This document shows, in pieces, positions 1 to 9,140 of a stretch of DNA of 64,000 nucleotides. The stretch covers positions 62,001 to 126,000 of the forward strand of contig CAWJFP010000004.1 of the NCBI GenBank assembly GCA_963842155.1, written 5' to 3'. Under the pieces are notes generated by a model. That model was given only the letters and a program-made list of their open reading frames with translations, made no database searches and had not been told where the DNA came from. The position numbers were made by a program, and so were the translations under genes. Origin of the DNA: CAWJFP01 sp963842155. GTDB taxonomy: Bacteria > Pseudomonadota > Alphaproteobacteria > JACZXZ01. Each line of letters starts with the position of its first letter. Within the stretch, counting starts at the first letter, position 1.

Positions 1-478
1 CCACGAGGCAAAAGCGCGGACGCTGCGGCGCGGCAGCCAGGCGATCGATCAGCGAGCGCACGCCGATACAGCCGATTTCCTCGTCATGGCTGAAGGAAAG
101 CTGAATCGGCATTGTCAGCCTGCGGCGCACCGCCCGGTCGACCAAGCTGAGGCAGGCGGCGAGGAACCCCTTCATGTCGGCCGTGCCGCGGCCATAGGCC
201 TTGCCGTCGCGGAGCGCGAGGGAGAATGGGTCTCTGCTCCAGGACTGGCCTTCGACCGGCACGACATCGGTGTGGCCGGAGAGCATGATGCCCGGGACGT
301 CCGCCGGCCCGATCGTGGCAAAGAGGTTGGCCTTGCGGCCCTCCTCGGCGAGGATCAATTCCGCCTCGACGCCTCGCTTGGCGAGGAAGCCATGCACGAA
401 TGCAATCAGAGCGCGATTGGGGTCTCGGCTGACCGTCGCGAAAGAGATGAGGTTGTCGAGGATTTCGAGTGTTTGCAT
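1..478 (-). CDS. argE: Acetylornithine deacetylase (M20 peptidase family), N-terminal part
   Basis: Only the first 159 codons are inside the window; the gene runs off the left edge. It starts at an ATG on the minus strand (MQTLEILDNLISFATVSRDP). M20 metallopeptidase signatures are visible: SGHTDVVPV with the zinc-binding His and the following catalytic Asp, GRGTADMKGF with the bridging Asp, and HDEEIGC with the catalytic Glu pair. The family removes the acetyl group from N-acetylornithine in arginine synthesis in the cytoplasm. Related M20 hydrolases (succinyl-diaminopimelate desuccinylase, carboxypeptidases) share these motifs, so the substrate is inferred from overall likeness. It is divergent from livK. 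Confidence 0.82.
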   Translation of the reverse strand, partial: MQTLEILDNLISFATVSRDPNRALIAFVHGFLAKRGVEAELILAEEGRKANLFATIGPADVPGIMLSGHTDVVPVEGQSWSRDPFSLALRDGKAYGRGTADMKGFLAACLSLVDRAVRRRLTMPIQLSFSHDEEIGCIGVRSLIDRLAAAPQRPRFCLV

Positions 479-639
479 CGCTGTTCTCGGGATTGAAACA
501 TTACCGCGCTACCCGCGTTGGCCAGCGCCTCCCGCGAAACGCTTCGTTGCCGAAATCTCAGCCAAACCCAATTGCGCGTCGCACTCTGCAACCTGTCGTC
601 ATCCTCGCAGAATCCGGTCGTCCGGAACCAATAGCGCCA

Positions 640-668
640 TTGTAACCATCGATCAACCTGGATAGCAT
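640..668 (+). promoter_or_regulatory. Possible sigma-70-type promoter for the liv operon
   Basis: TTGTAA at 640-645 and TAGCAT at 663-668 are separated by 17 bases, about 100 nt before the livK start. Both boxes deviate from consensus, so this is a weak call. Nothing else is recognised in the 479-766 intergenic stretch apart from the livK ribosome binding site. Confidence 0.3.
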
Positions 669-766
669 GTTTCAACCCAACGATGCTTGCGGTGCCTTGT
701 TTCGGCAAAGAGCGACGCAACAATGACGGGCCACTCGGCCCAAACAGCAAAGACAGGAGGTGGCTT

Positions 767-2005
767 ATGACACGCTGGAACGCTCTCGCCTTTATGGCTG
801 TAGCGCTACCGCTAGCGGGGGTCTCGATCGGGGCCAACGCCGCGGACTGCCCGAAGGGTAAGATCAAGATCTATACGAGCTGGCCGATGCAGGGCGCCAT
901 GCTTCCCGAAGGGACGGGGATGAAGGACGGCGTCGACCTCGCAGTGGACCAGAATCACGGAATGGCCGCAGGCTACTGCATCCAGGTGATCAACCTCGAT
1001 GATGCCTCGCCCCAGACGGGCAAATGGGACGGTGCGGTTGAGGCCGAGAATGCAAACAAGGCCGTGTCGGACCCCGACGCTATGGTCTATCTCGGGACCT
1101 ACAACTCGGGCGCCGCCAAAATCTCGATGACCATCACCCAGCGCGCCCATATGGCGCAGATCACGCCGGCCAACACCTATCCCGGCCTCACCAAGAAAGC
1201 CGGCGCCGCGCCGGGCGAGCCCGAAATGTACCGTCCGCTCGGGATCGTAAGCTACTTCCGGGTGCCCCCCGCGGACGACATCCAGGGAGCGGTGGGGGCG
1301 AGATGGGCCAAGGCTCTCGGCCATCACAAGGTTTACATCCTGAACGACCAGGAGCTCTACGGCAAAGGCATCGCGGACGTGTTCGAGACCGAGGCCAAGA
1401 AGATCGGCCTCGAGGTCGTGGCCAACGAGGGGATCGATTACAAGCAGCCGGACCAAAAGCCGGTTCTGACCAAGGTCCGGGCGTCGGGGGCCGATCTGAT
1501 CTATATGGGGGCGGTCGTCGAGACGGGCGGCCAGACCATCATTCGGCAGATGAAGGATCTTGGGCTGGTGATGCCCAAGGTCGGTTTCATGGGTCCCGAT
1601 GGCCTTAAAGAGGAGTCGCTGCTGACGGCGGCCACCTGCGATGCCACGATGGCGGTCGATTTCCACGTCACCTTTGCCAGCCTGCCTTTTGAGCAGATGA
1701 CTGGAAAAGGAGCAGATATCTACAAGGAATTCAAAGATCGCTTCAAGACCGAGCCGACCACCTACGCGCTTTATGCCTGGGAAGCCGCCGAGGTGGCTCT
1801 CGACGGCATCGATCGCGCAGCCGCAAAGGACCGGGAGAAGATCCGGGCCGCCATTGCCGCCACCAAGGACTTCAACGGCCTCAATGGCAAGTGGAGCTTC
1901 GACGAGAATGGCGACACCACCTTGAAGGTCATGTCAGGGTACAAGGTGGTCAAGGGCGACACGCCCGACAGCTGCAAGTTCGAGTTCGTATCGGTTCTGA
2001 AGTAG
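767..2005 (+). CDS. livK: Branched-chain amino acid-type ABC transporter, periplasmic binding protein
   Basis: The 412-residue protein fits the type I periplasmic binding fold (Peripla_BP_6). I chose the ATG at 767 because a perfect AGGAGG lies at 755-760 and the product then begins with a clean signal peptide (basic MTR, hydrophobic core, GANA-A cleavage region). An in-frame upstream start at 683 would bury the signal. It should capture substrate in the periplasm for LivH/LivMG/LivF encoded just downstream. The family also serves amides, urea and aromatic acids, so the ligand is not fixed by sequence. Its position beside a demethylase and a catabolic cluster suggests a nitrogen-containing or aromatic substrate (inference). 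Confidence 0.88.
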   Translation: MTRWNALAFMAVALPLAGVSIGANAADCPKGKIKIYTSWPMQGAMLPEGTGMKDGVDLAVDQNHGMAAGYCIQVINLDDASPQTGKWDGAVEAENANKAVSDPDAMVYLGTYNSGAAKISMTITQRAHMAQITPANTYPGLTKKAGAAPGEPEMYRPLGIVSYFRVPPADDIQGAVGARWAKALGHHKVYILNDQELYGKGIADVFETEAKKIGLEVVANEGIDYKQPDQKPVLTKVRASGADLIYMGAVVETGGQTIIRQMKDLGLVMPKVGFMGPDGLKEESLLTAATCDATMAVDFHVTFASLPFEQMTGKGADIYKEFKDRFKTEPTTYALYAWEAAEVALDGIDRAAAKDREKIRAAIAATKDFNGLNGKWSFDENGDTTLKVMSGYKVVKGDTPDSCKFEFVSVLK

Positions 2006-2014
2006 CGCAAGTCA

Positions 2015-2040
2015 GGGGAGGGCTGGTTTCGGCCCTCCCC
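2015..2040 (+). terminator. Hairpin between livK and livH (attenuator-like)
   Basis: GGGGAGGGC at 2015-2023 pairs perfectly with GCCCTCCCC at 2032-2040 around an 8-nt loop. It lies 10 nt after the livK stop and is followed by C-rich sequence, not a T tract. Such hairpins after binding-protein genes commonly protect the upstream message or partly stop transcription, giving more binding protein than permease. That role is inferred. Confidence 0.6.
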
Positions 2041-2166
2041 CCCGCACGGGGGGACTTCCATTTGGCCAAGCTGCGGAAACCGGGAGGGCGTCCCGGCGAC
2101 GGCCTCGCGATGCGCTGTCCGGCGATTGTCGGTACCGGCACTCTCGCACCTTTCGTGTCCTAGCCC

Positions 2167-3105
2167 ATGAACTGGTTCGAAGTTCTCATCCAGCAGACCA
2201 TCAACGGCCTCACCCGCGGCTCCATCTTTGCGCTCATCGCCCTGGGCTACACGATGGTCTACGGGATCATCGAGCTGATCAACTTCGCTCACGGCGATAT
2301 CTTCATGTTGGGCCTCATGGTCTCGCTCACTCTTCTTGTCGACCTGGGCCTGGCGCGGACGTTCCACGGATGGGAATTTGTGACTTTGCTGCCGCTGATC
2401 CTCGTCGTCACCATGCTCGCAACGGGAACCCTCAACCTCCTCGTGGATCGGATCGCCTATCGGCCTCTGCGGCGCGCGCCGAGGCTGGTGCCGCTCATCT
2501 CCGCCATCGGCGTCTCCTTCATGCTGGAGAACCTGACGCTGATCTGGAAAGGGCCTTATGTCGTCTCCTACCCCGATTTGATCCCGAGCTTCGACATCAT
2601 CAGAGACCTCTTCCACGTCGATAGCGCGATCTACATCACCAGCAAGGATCTCCTGGTCATCGGGGTCACGATTCCGCTGATATTCGGGCTTAATCTCTTC
2701 GTCACGCGGACCTATTGGGGGAAGGCCATGCGCGCCGCCGCGCAGGATCGCGAGACCGCCGCGGCGATGGGGATCGACGTCGAGCGCATGATCATGCTGA
2801 CCTTCTTCATCGGCGGCGCGTTGGCGGGCGCCGCAGGCATGGTCCAGGGGGCGTACTACAATATCGGCGTGTGGTGGGTCGGCTACCAATCGGGGCTCCG
2901 GGCGTTCACCGCCGCCGTATTGGGAGGCATCGGCAACATGCCGGGCGCGGCCCTCGGAGGATATCTGATCGGCTTCCTCTCGGCCTGGAGCGACCAATAC
3001 ATCTCCGCCCGGTGGACCAATGCGGTCGTCTTCGCCATCTTGATCTTGGTGCTGGTCTTCCGCCCCCACGGCCTCCTGGGGGAACGGGTCCCCGAGAAGC
3101 TCTAA
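2167..3105 (+). CDS. livH: Branched-chain amino acid-type ABC transporter permease LivH
   Basis: A 312-residue polytopic inner-membrane protein (BPD_transp_2 family). It shows the LivH N-terminal pattern (QQTINGLTRGSIFALIALG, then YGIIELINFAHGD) and the cytoplasmic coupling loop RAAAQDRETAAAMGID that contacts the ATPases. Length is close to the usual 290-310. It follows livK after a 161-nt gap holding a hairpin and is 4 nt before the livM-livG fusion gene, so the permeases and ATPases form one transcription unit. Confidence 0.92.
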   Translation: MNWFEVLIQQTINGLTRGSIFALIALGYTMVYGIIELINFAHGDIFMLGLMVSLTLLVDLGLARTFHGWEFVTLLPLILVVTMLATGTLNLLVDRIAYRPLRRAPRLVPLISAIGVSFMLENLTLIWKGPYVVSYPDLIPSFDIIRDLFHVDSAIYITSKDLLVIGVTIPLIFGLNLFVTRTYWGKAMRAAAQDRETAAAMGIDVERMIMLTFFIGGALAGAAGMVQGAYYNIGVWWVGYQSGLRAFTAAVLGGIGNMPGAALGGYLIGFLSAWSDQYISARWTNAVVFAILILVLVFRPHGLLGERVPEKL

Positions 3106-3109
3106 CGGC

Positions 3110-5122
3110 ATGACCGCTGTCGCTCTCAACTCGTCTGTGCCACACCGGGTTCGCCCCGGCCTTATGGCCGCGCTCATCGTCGCCTTGCTCCTGATCTACC
3201 CTTATGCCGACCGCGCCTTGGGTCTCGGTACGCTCTACGCTGTCACCGACGCGATGATCTATGTCCTCCTGGCGTTGGGACTCAACATCGTGGTCGGATA
3301 TGCCGGTCTCCTGGATCTTGGCTACGCCGCCTTCTTCGCCATCGGCGCCTACACGATGGGACTTTTCAATTCCCCGCTCTTGGGATTCGAGTGGGGCTTT
3401 TGGAACGTGATATGGCTGAGCGCCGTCGTCGCCGCCTGCTTTGGCGTCATCGTAGGCGCCCCAACCCTTCGCGTCCGTGGAGACTATCTCGCGATCATCA
3501 CGCTGGCGTTCGGTGAAATCATCCCGGTCGCCATTCGGAACCTCGGGGACATCACGATCCAGATCGGCGACTGGCGGCCGGTCTATCGCCTGAATCTCAC
3601 GGGCGGCGAGAACGGGGTGAATCCCATCGGCCAGCCCCATCTGTTCGGCGTGCCCTTCGAGACCAGCGTGGTTCCCTGGTACTTCCTCATCCTGATCATT
3701 GGAGGCATATCGGTTTGGGCGATGAACCGATTGCGCCAGTCGCGGCTGGGCCGGGCCTGGATGGCCATCCGCGAGGACGAGACCGCTGCCGCCTGCATGG
3801 GGGTGGACCCGATCAAGTCCAAGCTTCTCGCCTTCGCGCTCGGGGCGACCTTCTCGGGCTTTGCCGGTTCCGTCTACGCCGCCAAGCTCCAATCCATCAC
3901 GCCGGGGGCTTTCGAGTTCAACGTCTCGGTCATGCTGCTCTGCATGGTGATTCTTGGCGGAATGGGCTCGATCCGCGGGGTCATCGCGGGCGGGATCGTG
4001 ATCACCCTCTTTGACCGCATCTTTCTCGCCCAGCTCACCCAATGGGTCCGCGCGCTCGGCGAGCTCCTTGGAATCAAGGCTTTGATGGTCGTGGACTTCA
4101 CGCTTTGGCGCTGGTTCTTTTTCGGGCTGGGGCTTGTCGTGATGATGATCCTGAAGCCGGGCGGCCTGATCGAGGCCGGGCGCTGGCGCCGGGTAACCGT
4201 GGCGGATGACCTCGAGGATGAGGGCGCCCTCCCGCAGCCGCAACAATTGCCCGAGCCGCGGCGCGATCTCGCCGTGCTCTCCTGGCTTCGCGAGGGAACG
4301 GCCCGCCCCTCGCAGAGTGCGAACCCCGCGGGCAAGGGCCTCATCCTGGAGGCGAGAGCGATTTCCAAGCGCTTCGGCGGCCTTGCGGCCCTGAGCAACG
4401 TAGACTTCGCCATCGAGGAACGGACCATCGCGAGCCTCATCGGCCCGAACGGGGCCGGAAAGACCACCCTTTTCAATATCATTACCGGCTTCATCAAGCC
4501 GACCTCCGGCGAGCTCTTGTTCGACGGAAAGAGCATCGCCGGATTGCGTCCCAATCGAATCACGGAACGTGGGATTTCGCGGACGTTTCAATCCATCCGT
4601 CTCTTCCCGAGCATGACGGCGCTGGAAAACATCATGGTGGGAGAGCACTGCCGTCTCCACGGCGCGGTCGCAGCGGCTATCATCCGGCCGCCTTGGATCA
4701 TGAGGGAGGAGCGCGCGGCCCATGAGCGCGCCCTCGAGCTTCTCGCGCTCGTGGGGCTCGAAGGCAAAGCCGACACCCTGGCAAAGAACTTCCCTTACGG
4801 GGATCAGCGGCGCCTGGAAATCGCTCGAGCGCTTGGAACCCGTCCCAAGCTTCTGCTCCTCGACGAGCCGACCGCCGGCATGAACCCCAGCGAGACCGAA
4901 GAGTTGACCCACTTCCTCGGGCGGCTGCGGCACGAGCTGGACCTGACGATTCTTCTCATCGAGCATGACATGCAGGTCGTCATGGGAATCTCCGACCATG
5001 TCACGGTGCTTGATCATGGGGTCAAGATCGCCGAAGGGTCGCCGGCCCAGGTGCAACGCGACCCCACGGTCATCGAAGCGTATCTCGGCAAGGGCTACGA
5101 AGCGGATCTGCTCAGTGCTTGA
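3110..5122 (+). CDS. livMG: Fused ABC transporter permease LivM and ATPase LivG
   Basis: This single 670-residue frame joins two proteins that are usually separate. Residues about 1-350 are the LivM permease (LNIVVGYAGLLDLGYAAFFAIGAY and the coupling loop AIREDETAAACMGVD). A charged, Pro-rich linker spans about 360-405. Residues about 410-670 are the LivG ATPase with Walker A GPNGAGKTT, a signature region given as YGDQRRLEIARAL instead of the usual LSGGQ, Walker B LLLLDEPTAGM and the H-loop IEHDM. The fusion is real in this sequence: no stop separates the halves. Such fusions are known in proteobacteria. It starts 4 nt after livH and overlaps livF by 8 nt. Confidence 0.93.
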   Translation: MTAVALNSSVPHRVRPGLMAALIVALLLIYPYADRALGLGTLYAVTDAMIYVLLALGLNIVVGYAGLLDLGYAAFFAIGAYTMGLFNSPLLGFEWGFWNVIWLSAVVAACFGVIVGAPTLRVRGDYLAIITLAFGEIIPVAIRNLGDITIQIGDWRPVYRLNLTGGENGVNPIGQPHLFGVPFETSVVPWYFLILIIGGISVWAMNRLRQSRLGRAWMAIREDETAAACMGVDPIKSKLLAFALGATFSGFAGSVYAAKLQSITPGAFEFNVSVMLLCMVILGGMGSIRGVIAGGIVITLFDRIFLAQLTQWVRALGELLGIKALMVVDFTLWRWFFFGLGLVVMMILKPGGLIEAGRWRRVTVADDLEDEGALPQPQQLPEPRRDLAVLSWLREGTARPSQSANPAGKGLILEARAISKRFGGLAALSNVDFAIEERTIASLIGPNGAGKTTLFNIITGFIKPTSGELLFDGKSIAGLRPNRITERGISRTFQSIRLFPSMTALENIMVGEHCRLHGAVAAAIIRPPWIMREERAAHERALELLALVGLEGKADTLAKNFPYGDQRRLEIARALGTRPKLLLLDEPTAGMNPSETEELTHFLGRLRHELDLTILLIEHDMQVVMGISDHVTVLDHGVKIAEGSPAQVQRDPTVIEAYLGKGYEADLLSA

Positions 5123-5828
5123 GCTTTTGGACGTCCACACCAACTACGGTCAGATCCGAGCCTTGAAGGGGATCTCGCTCACGGTGGAGAGTGGGGAGAT
5201 CGTCACGCTGATCGGCGCCAACGGGGCGGGCAAGTCGACGACCCTGAAGACGATCATCGGCACGCTCGGACCGAGCAAGGGCGAAATCCACTTCGATGGC
5301 AAGAGGATCGACGGGCTGTCGACCGACAAGGTCGTCCGGATGGGCATCTCGCAGTCCCCCGAAGGCCGACGCATCTTCTCGCGCCTTACCGTCCTCGAGA
5401 ACCTGGAATTGGGCGCCTTCGCGCGCGTGGACAAGCACAACGTCGCCGCCGACATCGAACGGGTCTTCGAGCTCTTCCCCCGCCTTAAGGAGCGGATCCG
5501 CCAGAAGGGCGGTACCCTCTCCGGCGGCGAGCAGCAGATGCTGGCGATCGGGCGGGCGCTGATGGCCCGCCCCAAGCTGCTGCTCCTTGACGAGCCGTCC
5601 ATGGGCCTGGCGCCGATCCTGGTCGCGACGATCTTCGAGACGATCGCGAATATCCGCCAGCAGGGGACGACGATCCTCCTTGTGGAGCAGAACGCGCGCA
5701 TGGCGCTCCACGTCGCCAACCGCGGCTACGTCATCCAGGCGGGACACATCATCCTCCACGATTCGGCCGATGGCCTTTTGCGGAGCGACCTCGTGCGCAA
5801 GTCCTATTTGGGCGAGAAGTTCACCTGA
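5115..5828 (+). CDS. livF: Branched-chain amino acid-type ABC transporter ATPase LivF
   Basis: A 237-residue ATPase beginning at a GTG inside the end of livMG (MLELLDVHTNYGQIRALKG). It has Walker A GANGAGKST, signature LSGGEQQML, Walker B LLLLDEPSMGL and H-loop residues in VEQNAR. Length and the SPEGRRIFSRLTVLENLELGA stretch are typical of LivF. The longer open frame from 4965 is a shadow of livMG. It forms the heterodimeric ATPase engine with the LivG half of the fusion protein. It is convergent with the glutathione S-transferase gene; the 62-nt gap holds no clear terminator. Confidence 0.93.
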   Translation: MLELLDVHTNYGQIRALKGISLTVESGEIVTLIGANGAGKSTTLKTIIGTLGPSKGEIHFDGKRIDGLSTDKVVRMGISQSPEGRRIFSRLTVLENLELGAFARVDKHNVAADIERVFELFPRLKERIRQKGGTLSGGEQQMLAIGRALMARPKLLLLDEPSMGLAPILVATIFETIANIRQQGTTILLVEQNARMALHVANRGYVIQAGHIILHDSADGLLRSDLVRKSYLGEKFT

Positions 5829-5890
5829 TCGGCTGCGCGCCGTCGCGCCACGTCCCGCCCGACGCTTTAGGATCGAGCGGCCTGCGCGGC

Positions 5891-6799
5891 TCAGGCGGCT
5901 CTCAGGTCGAAGCCGACGCGCGGGAAATGCAGCTGCAGCTCGCCTAGCGCGGCGTCGCGGCGGCGGATGACGATCTCCTCCGCATCGACCGACAGGAGCT
6001 CGCCCTTGACCGGATCGCGACCATAGTCGTTTGCGGCGACGGTGACCGCTTGGCCGGGGCGGCAACCGCTGGGATCGCCGTCGTCGCGCGCCGTCAGCGG
6101 CGCGGGGCTCGCCGCCTTCGCGATGGCCAAAGCCTCCTTGGCATCGAGCGGCGTCTTGGTGCCATGCCCGAAGGCGGTCATGCGCTCGTACCACGCCTCG
6201 ACCCCATCGACTGCGGCGAGGAGAGCCCTCTCCGGCAGATTGAGGCGCAGGAACCAGATCACGTGATAATGCGCGAAATCGGCGATGCTCGGCGCGCCGC
6301 CGAGGATGAACGGGCGCCCATCGGCAAAGGCGCGCTCGATGAGCCGCATATTGGCGCGCCACTGGGCTCGAATGGCGGGCTGGGCGGCTTTCATGCGGTC
6401 TGCATCGAACATGCCGGCGGTGAATTTACGGCGGTCTTCCTTCAGCTCTTGCGGCAGCTTGTCGGCGAGCGTGCCGAACACAACGCCCACGCCGTTGGTG
6501 AAGAGCGGGCCGTCCGCCCAGGCGGCGGCGGCCTCTGCGCCGCCGGCGGGATAGAGCGCCGGCCTCGGGATGCGGCGGTCGATCTCGCGAAGGATGCAGC
6601 GCGTGTCGCAATAGATGTCGGCGCCCATCTGCATGATCGGCGTCTTGCGATAGCCGCCGGTGAGCGGCATCAGATCGGGCTTCGGCATCCAGCGCGGTAT
6701 TTCCACGGAGCGCCAACTTGCGGCCTTGAGCCCGAGGACGAGCCGCACCTTTTCCGAGAAGGGCGAGCGGTCATAGTGGTGCAGGATGATCTCAGGCAC
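5891..6799 (-). CDS. Glutathione S-transferase family protein with extra C-terminal domain
   Basis: The first about 80 residues are a thioredoxin-like GST N-domain (LHHYDRSPFSEKVRLVLGLK). The SPFSEKVR site resembles Ser/Cys-type GSTs. Residues about 90-215 are the helical GST C-domain (FILGGAPSIADFAHYHVIW). At 302 residues it is about 80 longer than ordinary GSTs. The extra tail (GDPSGCRPGQAVTVAANDYGR onward) looks like a small beta domain with the pattern G-x-V-x-V, of unknown role. Members conjugate or isomerise electrophiles with glutathione. No partner gene tells the substrate. Confidence 0.75.
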   Translation of the reverse strand: MPEIILHHYDRSPFSEKVRLVLGLKAASWRSVEIPRWMPKPDLMPLTGGYRKTPIMQMGADIYCDTRCILREIDRRIPRPALYPAGGAEAAAAWADGPLFTNGVGVVFGTLADKLPQELKEDRRKFTAGMFDADRMKAAQPAIRAQWRANMRLIERAFADGRPFILGGAPSIADFAHYHVIWFLRLNLPERALLAAVDGVEAWYERMTAFGHGTKTPLDAKEALAIAKAASPAPLTARDDGDPSGCRPGQAVTVAANDYGRDPVKGELLSVDAEEIVIRRRDAALGELQLHFPRVGFDLRAA

Positions 6800-7008
6800 G
6801 CGTCCCCTCCCGAAATTGCCTTAGCCGCGATTTCGCGATGAACCATAAAGGAGCCCCGGCAATGGGGCAACGGACCCGGCCGCCGGGGGGCGTCGCGGTT
6901 GAGCCACTACCAATTGCCGCCATCATGCGGCAGGATTGGACGGTTCCGCATTCTCGTGCGATCCTCATCGGAGCGAAGTCCTTAGCGAGGCGCAATTGAG
7001 CCGCGATC

Positions 7009-9072
7009 ATGGATAAAGGCAAAGGCACCATGCCAGCGGGCGATCCGCTCCTGCAGCCGTTCCGGCTGAAGCATCTGACGTTCCGCAACCGCTTCATGTC
7101 GACATCGCATGAGCCGGCCTATACTGAGGACGGCCTGCCGAAGGAGCGCTACCGGCTCTATCACGCCGAGAAGGCCAAGGGCGGTATCGCGCTCAGCATG
7201 ATCGGCGGCTCCTCGATCGTGGCGCGGGACAGCCCGCAGGCATTCGGCAATATCCAGCTTTACAAGGACGAAGCCGTGCGCTGGCTGCGCGAGCTCGCGG
7301 ACGAACTCCATGATCACGGCGCGGCCGTGATGATCCAGATCACGCATCTCGGGCGCCGCACCACCTGGAGCAAGGAGGACTGGCTCCCGGTCGTCGCCCC
7401 TTCGCCGGTGCGAGAGCTCGCGCATCGCTCCTTTCCCAAGGCGGTCGAGGATTGGGACATCGCGCGCATCCTCGCGCAATATGCCGACGCGGCCGAGCGC
7501 TGCAAGGCGGCCGGCCTCGACGGGCTCGAAATCGAATGCTGGGGGCATCTGGTCGATCAATTCTGGTCTCCGGCGACCAACCGCCGCGACGACGCCTATG
7601 GCGGCAGCCTCGAGAACCGCATGCGCTTCGGGCTCGAAATGCTCCGCGCCATACGCGCGCGCGTGGGCCCCGACTATATCGTCGGCATGCGGATGGTGTG
7701 CGACGAGGATTGGAAGCGCGGCCTTTCCAAGGAGGAGGGCGTCGAGATCGCGCGCCGCCTCGCCGCCAGCGGACTCATCGATTTCATCAACGTCATCCGC
7801 GGCCATATCGACACCGACGCGGGGCTGGCGCGCGTCATTCCCGGCATGGGCACGCCGTCCTCGCCGCATCTCGAATTCGCCGGCGAGGTGCGCGTAGCGA
7901 CGAAGTTTCCCGTCTTTCACGCGGCGCGCATCGCGGACGTCGCCACCGCGCGCCATGCCGTCACCTCCGGCAAGCTCGACATGGTCGGCATGACGCGCGC
8001 CCATATCGCCGATCCCTATATCGCGCGGAAAGTGATGGAGGGGCGCGAGCATGAGATCCGGCCTTGCATCGGCATGGGCTATTGCATCGACCGGATCTAC
8101 ATCGGCGGCGATGCGCTCTGCATTCACAATGCGGCGACGGGGCGCGAGGCGACCATGCCGCACGTCATTCCGCGGCGCCAAGGCCCGGCGCGCAAGGTCG
8201 TCGTCGTGGGCGCCGGTCCGGGGGGGCTTGAGACCGCGCGCGTGGCGGCGGCGCGCGGGCACCAGGTCGTGCTGCTCGAAGCCGCCGACAAGCCGGGCGG
8301 ACAGCTCAGGCTCGCGGCGGGCCTGAAGCGCCGCCGCGAGATTCTCACGATCGTCGATTGGTGGATCGCCGAGTGCCGCCGCGACGGCGTGGAAATGCGC
8401 TTCAACCGCCTCGCCGAAGCGTCGGACGTCGTTGGCGAAAATCCCGATATCGTCGTGATCGCGACGGGCGGACTGCCCAACACCTCGTTTCTCGACGAAG
8501 GCGAGGAGCTGGCGACGACGAGCTGGGACATACTTTCCGGCGCGGCGAAGCCGGCCAAGTCGGTCCTGCTTTTCGACGACAACGGCGCGCATCCCGGCAT
8601 GACCGCGGCGGAGTTCATCGCCGACGCGGGCTCGCGGCTCGAGGTCGCCACGCCGGAGCGCGTTCTCGCGCCGGAAGTCGGCGGGACCAACTATCCGGCC
8701 TATTTCAAGGCATTCGCCAAGCATGCGGTGGGCGTGACCCTGAACCTGCAGTTGGAGCGCATCCGGCGCGACGGCAACAGGCTGGTGGCGGTGCTGTTCA
8801 ACGAATATGACGCCTCGCATCACGAGCGCAGGGTCGATCAGGTCGTCGTCGAGCATGGCACGCTGCCGAACGACGGACTCTATTTCGAGCTCAAGCCTCG
8901 CTCGCTCAACCTCGGGGAGGTCGATTACGACGCCCTGATCGCGGGGCGGCCGCAGCGTCTAGTCCGCAATTCCGGCGGCCGCTTTCGGCTCTATCGCATC
9001 GGCGACGCAGTCGCGTCCCGCAACATCCATGCGGCGGTCTATGACGGGCTGCGGCTGGCCAAGGACTTCTGA
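7009..9072 (+). CDS. Old-yellow-enzyme-type oxidoreductase of the DgcA / N-methylproline demethylase branch
   Basis: The 687-residue protein has an FMN TIM barrel at about 1-350 (FRNRFMSTSHEPAYTEDGLP, ITHLGRRTTW, RIADVATARHAV) and an NAD/FAD Rossmann half at about 400-687 (VVVVGAGPGGLETARVAAARG). Between them is the iron-sulfur region C-IGMGY-C-IDRIYIGGDAL-C, in which the second Cys of the trimethylamine dehydrogenase motif is Met. From memory the Pseudomonas dimethylglycine demethylase DgcA, of almost equal length, also lacks that Cys, which supports this branch. The likely reaction is oxidative N-demethylation of a methylated amino acid or amine. It lies near the liv importer, which could supply substrate (inference). 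Confidence 0.8.
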   Translation: MDKGKGTMPAGDPLLQPFRLKHLTFRNRFMSTSHEPAYTEDGLPKERYRLYHAEKAKGGIALSMIGGSSIVARDSPQAFGNIQLYKDEAVRWLRELADELHDHGAAVMIQITHLGRRTTWSKEDWLPVVAPSPVRELAHRSFPKAVEDWDIARILAQYADAAERCKAAGLDGLEIECWGHLVDQFWSPATNRRDDAYGGSLENRMRFGLEMLRAIRARVGPDYIVGMRMVCDEDWKRGLSKEEGVEIARRLAASGLIDFINVIRGHIDTDAGLARVIPGMGTPSSPHLEFAGEVRVATKFPVFHAARIADVATARHAVTSGKLDMVGMTRAHIADPYIARKVMEGREHEIRPCIGMGYCIDRIYIGGDALCIHNAATGREATMPHVIPRRQGPARKVVVVGAGPGGLETARVAAARGHQVVLLEAADKPGGQLRLAAGLKRRREILTIVDWWIAECRRDGVEMRFNRLAEASDVVGENPDIVVIATGGLPNTSFLDEGEELATTSWDILSGAAKPAKSVLLFDDNGAHPGMTAAEFIADAGSRLEVATPERVLAPEVGGTNYPAYFKAFAKHAVGVTLNLQLERIRRDGNRLVAVLFNEYDASHHERRVDQVVVEHGTLPNDGLYFELKPRSLNLGEVDYDALIAGRPQRLVRNSGGRFRLYRIGDAVASRNIHAAVYDGLRLAKDF

Positions 9073-9140
9073 TGGGAGCGCGCCGAAGCCGAGGATCGGA
9101 TGGCCAATTGCGTCGCCAGTGACGACGGGAACGAGCAACA

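Noticed and set aside
683..766. Upstream start for the livK gene
   Set aside because: The AGGAGG site and signal peptide place the start at 767; the extra residues are unrelated.
4965..5114. Upstream extension of livF
   Set aside because: It is an out-of-frame shadow of the livMG end; family likeness begins at GTG 5115.
8050..8135. Loss of the second iron-sulfur Cys in the old-yellow-enzyme protein as a defect
   Set aside because: From memory the DgcA/N-methylproline demethylase branch has the same pattern, so it is probably a family trait and not damage.
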